DNA from: Ornithomonoglobus_A sp045537455
GTDB lineage: Bacteria; Bacillota; Clostridia; UBA1381
Reading direction: 5' to 3'
DNA length: 10,678 nucleotides
NCBI GenBank assembly: GCA_045537455.1
Contig: JAZSPM010000088.1
Location: 1 to 10,678 of the forward strand
Shown: in pieces, positions 6,470 to 10,678 of the stretch
How positions within the stretch are numbered: position 1 is the stretch's first letter
Layout: every line of letters begins with the position of its first letter
Translations under genes and position numbers: made by a program
Notes under the pieces: model-generated
Database searches by the model: none
Told to the model about the DNA's origin: nothing
The model's input: the letters and a program-made list of their open reading frames with translations, nothing else

Positions 6470-8278
6470 GTGTTTAAAGAGATTAGATTAACAGCTATGC
6501 TTGATGAGTTTGGTGAGATAAAAACCGAGCTTATAAAGAAAAATGAAACGGAATTTGAAATTGCAGAAAATGAATATGTAAAGGGCGGATTAAGTGTAAA
6601 AGCATACGGAAATTCATATGTTGTAAGTGCCTGTATTGAGGTTATTCCGTATCCGTATGATTACAACAGATGCTTTGATGCATACAAGGGACTGACATTA
6701 GAGTTTGTATCAGAGGATGAGGAGTTTAATGGACTTTCGTTAGAGAGATTTAATCCGTTTTGGACTGCACCTAAATTTTTTAATGATTTTACACAGCTTG
6801 CTGATAATACACAGCAGGTTTTAGTACAAAATCAAAATAAATATATTCATGTTATGCCAATTTCAGGAGCTTCGGCAATGTGCTGTGCAAGAGCAAGCGA
6901 GGATAAAAATACATTAAGAATTACTATAGGAAAATATTTTGGCGGAAGTCAAAAAATAGAAGCACCTATATGCGTTATCAGCGTGTCGGATAATCCTTAT
7001 AAGGCTGTTGAGGCAAGCTATAATACTGTATGTGAAAATGGCGTTATAATAACTCCGAAAAAGGAAAAGAAATCATATCCCAAACAGCTTAACGGCTTAG
7101 GGTGGTGCACATGGAATGCGTTCTATCATGATGTTACAGCTCAGGGGATAGAAGAAAAGCTAAAAGAATTTAAAGAAAAGAATATCCCGATAAAGTGGAT
7201 AATGATAGATGATGGCTGGGCAAAAACAAAGGATTTTAAATTGGTTTCAGGATATGTCGATAAAGAAAAATTCCCTAACGGCTTAAAAGCATTTGTTGAT
7301 TATATTAAAAAGGAGTACGGAATAGAGTATGTAGGTATCTGGCACGCATTTACGGGATACTGGTTCGGAATTGACAAAGATGGTGAAGAATACAGTAAAA
7401 ATATTTTTTCTGAAAACAATTCCGGATTGGTACTTCCTGGCGGTGAAGAAGATAAGGCATATGCTTTCTACAGTGAATGGCATAAGTATTTAAAAGAACA
7501 GGGAATAGACTTTTTAAAGGTTGACACTCAGGGCAACGGTTTTGAATTTTATAGAAACACAAAGGATGTATGTCAGAAGGTTGTTAATATTCATAATGCA
7601 CTTGAACGCTCAGTGTCAGAGAATTTCGATTCTGTTATGATAAATTGCATGGGTATGGGAAACTTGGATATGTTTGCAAGAAAAAGCTCAAATATGGTCA
7701 GAAACAGTGATGACTTCTTCCCGAATAAAGAGGACGGATTTGAAAGCCACATAACACAGAATGCATATAATGCAATTTTTAATGATAATTTATTTTACTG
7801 CGATTACGATATGTGGTGGACAAAGCATATCAGTGCAAAGCAGAGCAGTGTTCTAAGGGCAATAAGTGGTGGACCTGTATATATAAGTGACGAAATAGGT
7901 AATACGGATAAAGAGTATCTTATGCCGATTATTGATGAGGACGGGAAGATTTTAAGATGTGATAATGCTGCAAAACCAACAGCGGACTGTATATTCAAAA
8001 ATCCTCGTGACGGAGTGCTTAAAATATTCAATACTGTAGGCGACGATATAGTTATAGCGATATTTAACTTATCAGATAAAAAACAGAGTGTATCAATTAA
8101 TCTGAGTGACGTGTATGCAACGGGTGAATATAATATGCATCAGTATTTTGCAAATGTATGCGGTAAATTCAGTGATGGTATGATACTTCAGTTAGAGCAA
8201 AATGATGTTGAGATAATTAATCTTTCAAGAGGCGAAATCGGAGATACAAGCAAATATATTTCAATAGCTGCAAAATGA
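6470..8278 (+). CDS. GH36 alpha-galactosidase, Sip1/raffinose-synthase type (GTG start)
   Basis: This is a retaining alpha-galactosidase-like enzyme of the raffinose synthase/seed-imbibition (Sip1) branch. The start is GTG at 6470, 8 nt after GGAGG; the 602-residue protein begins MFKEIRLTAM. An N-terminal beta-domain spans about 1-200. A TIM barrel follows with GLGWCTWNAFYHDVT (209-223), WIMIDDGW (243-250), FLKVDTQGNG (348-357; Asp352 is the expected nucleophile) and MVRNSDDFFP (409-418; Asp414 or Asp415 is the expected acid/base). A short C-terminal beta-domain ends the protein. Members hydrolyse alpha-galactosides or transfer galactosyl groups; hydrolysis is more likely in a bacterial catabolic operon. 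There is no signal peptide. It shares a transcript with GH78 (17-nt gap). No clear terminator follows, only a weak AGTTG/CAACT hairpin near 8359-8376. Confidence 0.88.
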   Translation: MFKEIRLTAMLDEFGEIKTELIKKNETEFEIAENEYVKGGLSVKAYGNSYVVSACIEVIPYPYDYNRCFDAYKGLTLEFVSEDEEFNGLSLERFNPFWTAPKFFNDFTQLADNTQQVLVQNQNKYIHVMPISGASAMCCARASEDKNTLRITIGKYFGGSQKIEAPICVISVSDNPYKAVEASYNTVCENGVIITPKKEKKSYPKQLNGLGWCTWNAFYHDVTAQGIEEKLKEFKEKNIPIKWIMIDDGWAKTKDFKLVSGYVDKEKFPNGLKAFVDYIKKEYGIEYVGIWHAFTGYWFGIDKDGEEYSKNIFSENNSGLVLPGGEEDKAYAFYSEWHKYLKEQGIDFLKVDTQGNGFEFYRNTKDVCQKVVNIHNALERSVSENFDSVMINCMGMGNLDMFARKSSNMVRNSDDFFPNKEDGFESHITQNAYNAIFNDNLFYCDYDMWWTKHISAKQSSVLRAISGGPVYISDEIGNTDKEYLMPIIDEDGKILRCDNAAKPTADCIFKNPRDGVLKIFNTVGDDIVIAIFNLSDKKQSVSINLSDVYATGEYNMHQYFANVCGKFSDGMILQLEQNDVEIINLSRGEIGDTSKYISIAAK

Positions 8279-8392
8279 TATTTTTTAAGGGGAAATCTGA
8301 AATTATAAGGTTAAAATATATGACAGATGAAAAACTGAAAACATATTAAAATAAAAAAGTTGTTTTTATGCAACTGTGTGTCGTTATTTGTA

Positions 8393-8421
8393 TTGCTTTT
8401 TGTGTTTTGGTGTGATATAAT
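8393..8421 (+). promoter_or_regulatory. Promoter of the GH43-PHP gene pair
   Basis: TATAAT (8416-8421) is a perfect -10 box preceded by TGA, making an extended TGn element. TTGCTT (8393-8398) lies 17 nt upstream and keeps the TTG core of the -35 box. It suggests that GH43 and the PHP gene can be transcribed apart from GH78-GH36, although read-through is possible because no strong terminator lies between 8278 and 8393. Confidence 0.65.
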
Positions 8422-8431
8422 TACATGTAAT
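8420..8431. promoter_or_regulatory. 12-bp palindrome at the GH43 transcription start, possible operator
   Basis: ATTACATGTAAT is a perfect 12-bp inverted repeat that overlaps the last two bases of the -10 box and covers the expected transcription start. Its position would suit a repressor site. It is short and AT-rich, and no second copy is seen upstream of GH78, so chance occurrence is quite possible. Confidence 0.3.
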
Positions 8432-8468
8432 CAAAGTATTTATAATATAAGAAAAGGAGTGTAATATA

Positions 8469-9338
8469 ATGATTAAAACTAATGTTGAATATTTTAGAGA
8501 TCCATTTGTATTGATAGATGACGGAGTATACTATGCTTATGGTACGGGCATAACCACATGGGATTGTTATAAAAACACAAGCGGAAGGCTTGACGGGGAG
8601 TGGAAGAAAACAAATGAGCTTGTATATGTTGAACCCCAATATGCTGTTAAAGACAGATGGGCACCCGAGGTGCATAAATATAAGGGAAATTATTATATGT
8701 TTGCTACATACTATTCTTCGCTCACTAACCACAGAGGATGTACTATACTAAAATCTGCATCCCCTGAAGGTCCGTTTGTGGAGATAACTGACGGACATAT
8801 CACACCTAAAGAATGGGATGCAATAGACGGAACATTTTATGTGGATAAAGACGGTCAGCCGTGGATGATATTCGTTCATGAATGGACATGTACAGATGAT
8901 GGGATAGGCAGAATGGCGGCGGCGAAATTATCTGATGACCTTACGCATTTTATTTCTGAGCCTGTTGAGCTTTTCAGAGCAGATGATCCCGCGTGGACAA
9001 ATAAGAGAGTGACTGATGGTTGTTTTATGTACGAAAGTGCAGATAATGGTCTTATTATGATTTGGTCGAATTTTGATGACGAAGGAAATTATTGTGTTGG
9101 AGTTGCACATAGTGACAATGGTTGCATTGATGGAAAGTGGACTCAGGATGCATCTCCTATGTTTTCAAAAAAAATAACAGGGAAGTATGACGGCGGTCAC
9201 GCTATGATTTTTAAAGATAATAACGGAAAAATATATATGTCTCTTCATTCTCCTAATCGTGCGACAGAAGGGTGCGTAGAAAGGATGGTTTTTGTGCCTA
9301 TAAAAGAAGAAAACGGTACACTTGTTTGTGATATGTGA
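8469..9338 (+). CDS. GH43-like five-bladed beta-propeller glycosidase
   Basis: This is a probable arabinan- or xylan-type oligosaccharide hydrolase (alpha-L-arabinofuranosidase, beta-xylosidase or exo-galactanase activities occur in the family). The 289 residues form little more than one propeller domain. The N-terminal blade has FRDPFV (Asp11, expected general base). WAPEVHKYKGNYYMFATYY (64-82) is typical of the family. DAIDGTFYVDKDGQPW (117-132) carries Asp120, the expected pKa modulator. VTDGCFMY (181-188) stands where the general-acid motif, usually Glu-Gly-Pro, is expected, so Asp183 replaces Glu. GGHAMIF supplies His244, the usual central metal ligand. There is no signal peptide. The start is ATG 8469, 9 nt after AAAAGGAG. 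It is followed by the PHP gene after 43 nt without a terminator. Exact specificity is unclear. Confidence 0.85.
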   Translation: MIKTNVEYFRDPFVLIDDGVYYAYGTGITTWDCYKNTSGRLDGEWKKTNELVYVEPQYAVKDRWAPEVHKYKGNYYMFATYYSSLTNHRGCTILKSASPEGPFVEITDGHITPKEWDAIDGTFYVDKDGQPWMIFVHEWTCTDDGIGRMAAAKLSDDLTHFISEPVELFRADDPAWTNKRVTDGCFMYESADNGLIMIWSNFDDEGNYCVGVAHSDNGCIDGKWTQDASPMFSKKITGKYDGGHAMIFKDNNGKIYMSLHSPNRATEGCVERMVFVPIKEENGTLVCDM

Positions 9339-9381
9339 CATTATATGTATTAAAAATTAGTTAAAAATAAAGGGGAAATTT

Positions 9382-10395
9382 ATGTATTTAATATCACCAT
9401 CAAAAAAACAGTATAAAGCAAATCTGCATTGTCACAGTGTTATTTCTGATGGAGCAAAAACACCGCAGGAGTTGAAGGAAATGTATAAAGAACACGGATA
9501 TTCTATCCTGTCTATTACAGACCATGAAACTCCAAAGAGTCATTCTTATTTGAATGATGATGAATTTCTTACAATTACAGGTTATGAAACGTACATACGA
9601 CCGAATGCTGAATGCAAATATGATGTTTACGATAAAGAAATCCATATTAATCTTTTTGCAAGAGATCCTGAAAACGAAGCGATTATATGCTATAATCCAA
9701 AGTACTGTAAGTATATTACAGATGAGGAGAAAGAAAAATTAATAAAGGTCGGTTCGCAGAAAACAAGAGAATACAGTATTGAGTATATTAATGAGCTGAT
9801 TAAAACAGCTAAAGAAAATGGTTATATTGCAGCGTATAATCATCCGTGGTGGTCTATGGAGTCAGAAGCGGATATAATGGCATATGAAGGCTTTTTCAGT
9901 ATGGAAATGTGTAATTATGGCAGTTATCTGTCAGGGAGACTTGAATATAATGCCGTACTTTATGATAAAATGCTGTTGAATGGAAAGAGAATATTCTGTC
10001 ATAGTGCAGATGATAATCATAACCTTGCCCCTATTGATGCTCCTGACTGGGATTCTTTTGGCGGGTTTACTATGATTATGCCTAAGAGCTTTACATATGC
10101 TTCTGTAATTGAAGCAATGGAAACGGGAGAAATGTATTCTTCCATGGGACCTGTGTTTAATGAGGTCTCTATGGAGGGTAATAAAATTCATATAGAATGT
10201 TCAGAAGTACAGCAGATAATGGTATTTACGGGAAGTAAAGCACCAAAAAGAAAGTATGCACCACATGGTGAAACAATTACTTCTGCCGACTTTGAAATTG
10301 ATGACAGAGCAAAATTTGTTCGTGTATCTGTTGTAGACCAATACGGAAGATTTGCTGATACACGAGGATTTTTCAGGGATGAGCTTGAATTTTAA
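9382..10395 (+). CDS. PHP-domain metal-dependent hydrolase (CehA/McbA-like)
   Basis: This 337-residue protein has the four PHP metal-binding motifs: NLHCHSVISDG (14-24; His16, His18, Asp23), SITDHE (44-49; Asp47, His48), YNHPWW (152-157; His154) and CHSADDNH (206-213; His207, Asp210, His213). GYET (67-70) and IHINLF (87-92) add likely ligands Glu69 and His88. A bi- or trinuclear metal site is therefore intact. A C-terminal beta-rich part (about 257-337) resembles the all-beta tail of CehA/McbA-type proteins. PHP enzymes cleave phosphoesters, and some hydrolyse esters or carbamates; the substrate here is unknown. The gene ends the glycosidase cluster, 43 nt after GH43, so a sugar phosphate or an esterified sugar is a reasonable guess. 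The start ATG 9382 follows AAAGGGG. No signal peptide is seen. Confidence 0.82.
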   Translation: MYLISPSKKQYKANLHCHSVISDGAKTPQELKEMYKEHGYSILSITDHETPKSHSYLNDDEFLTITGYETYIRPNAECKYDVYDKEIHINLFARDPENEAIICYNPKYCKYITDEEKEKLIKVGSQKTREYSIEYINELIKTAKENGYIAAYNHPWWSMESEADIMAYEGFFSMEMCNYGSYLSGRLEYNAVLYDKMLLNGKRIFCHSADDNHNLAPIDAPDWDSFGGFTMIMPKSFTYASVIEAMETGEMYSSMGPVFNEVSMEGNKIHIECSEVQQIMVFTGSKAPKRKYAPHGETITSADFEIDDRAKFVRVSVVDQYGRFADTRGFFRDELEF

Positions 10396-10496
10396 GCAGT
10401 TGCTTATAAAAAGAAGCTGTTAATTATATGAAAAGATCATGTTTAGGTATATATGTGTATGGTGAACACAAAAAAATATAAGCTGTATGTGATTGC

Positions 10497-10533
10497 AAAA
10501 ATTAAGGCAGGGGAGTGTTGCGCTTCCCTGCCT
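10497..10533 (-). terminator. Rho-independent terminator on the - strand
   Basis: An 11-bp stem with one G-T wobble (arms 10505-10515 and 10523-10533, AGGCAGGGGAG with CTTCCCTGCCT, 7-nt loop) is followed on the - strand by TAATTTTT. On the + strand the nearest T-run (six T) comes about 17 nt after the stem, so it works better leftward. It may still limit read-through from the PHP gene, for which no other terminator is seen. Between 10396 and 10496 nothing else is recognisable. Confidence 0.65.
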
Positions 10534-10632
10534 GTTAAGGGTGTGTGAGATTTTTTCTGTAAATTCAATTTTTCTATGATAAAATATTCGATTTTTAGGG
10601 CAGGAACAGCCACATTTTGGCTTTTCTGCCTT
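10497..10632 (-). ncRNA. Candidate small RNA, about 135 nt
   Basis: A near-consensus - strand promoter (10639-10667) points into a stretch with no ORF longer than six codons, and this ends at a - strand terminator. The predicted transcript starts near 10632. Within two bases it enters a 5' hairpin (10599-10630): 13 pairs with one wobble and one bulge, arms GGCAGAAAAGCCA and TGGCTGTTCCTGCC on the - strand, 5-nt loop. An A/U-rich stretch of about 65 nt follows, containing the C-rich segment CACACACCCTTAAC, and then the terminator hairpin. The left neighbour (PHP) is convergent, so this is not a leader of a visible gene. It matches no RNA family that I recognise. Confidence 0.4.
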
Positions 10633-10638
10633 AGCTAT

Positions 10639-10667
10639 AATATAGCACGAATTTTACGCCATGTCAA
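10639..10667 (-). promoter_or_regulatory. Strong - strand promoter at the right edge
   Basis: On the - strand a perfect TTGACA (10667-10662) is followed after exactly 17 nt by TATATT (10644-10639), five of six matches. Transcription would run leftward from about 10632. With no ORF downstream before the terminator, it is the main evidence for the candidate small RNA. Confidence 0.7.
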
Positions 10668-10678
10668 GGGCGGTCTCG

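Noticed and set aside
8275..8349. 24-codon ORF overlapping the GH36 stop codon as ATGA
   Set aside because: It has no ribosome binding site and no recognisable family. Such short overlaps are common in AT-rich DNA, so it is not listed as a gene.
8359..8376. Hairpin AGTTG...CAACT after the GH36 gene as a terminator
   Set aside because: It has only five pairs, an 8-nt loop and no following T-run, which is too weak to call.
10596..10616. Six-codon ORF (MWLFLP) on the - strand inside the candidate small RNA
   Set aside because: It lies within the 5' hairpin, has no properly spaced ribosome binding site, and has no run of repeated amino-acid codons that would mark an attenuator peptide.
1..10678. 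CRISPR arrays, insertion sequences, tRNA or rRNA genes
   Set aside because: Read-through of both strands showed no spaced direct repeats, transposase motifs, terminal inverted repeats of a mobile element or structured RNA cores of these classes.

Overview
The window is AT-rich (by eye well under 40% G+C). It has tightly packed genes, strong AAGGAG-type ribosome binding sites, TTG and GTG starts beside ATG, and sigma-A-like promoters. This fits a low-G+C Firmicute of class Clostridia, most likely a gut or rumen plant-polysaccharide degrader. The genus cannot be fixed from the sequence alone.

Layout from left to right. (1) Positions 1-2437, + strand: the 3' part of trkA and a complete trkH, a potassium-uptake operon. 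(2) Positions 2459-3728, - strand: a pncA-like nicotinamidase gene followed by nadE, a two-gene NAD salvage operon with its own consensus promoter. It converges on trkH, and one hairpin overlaps both stop codons. (3) Positions 3774-4319: a scarred intergenic region. It holds what look like two - strand gene remnants, the last residues of a sensor histidine kinase and the first 43 codons of a GH127-type (DUF1680) glycosidase, plus two + strand promoters. (4) Positions 4320-10395, + strand: an intracellular glycan-processing cluster of GH78 alpha-L-rhamnosidase, GH36 Sip1/raffinose-synthase-type alpha-galactosidase, GH43 beta-propeller glycosidase and a PHP-domain (CehA/McbA-like) metallohydrolase. 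(5) Positions 10396-10678: no gene is visible on the + strand. On the - strand a near-consensus promoter, a 5' hairpin and a terminator outline a candidate small RNA of about 135 nt.

How the genes work together. TrkA gates the TrkH K+ pore. The PncA-like enzyme would deamidate nicotinamide, and NadE performs the last step of NAD synthesis from nicotinate. None of the three glycosidases shows a signal peptide, so they should act in the cytoplasm on imported oligosaccharides carrying rhamnose, galactose and probably arabinose or xylose, such as pectic rhamnogalacturonan-I or arabinogalactan side chains. No transporter or regulator is in view. The truncated GH127 and kinase fragments suggest that the glycan locus was once larger and extended in the divergent direction. 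The most notable points are the remnant pair, the start-stop dipeptide ORF at the rhamnosidase start, the candidate small RNA at the right edge, and a PHP hydrolase of unknown role in a glycosidase operon.
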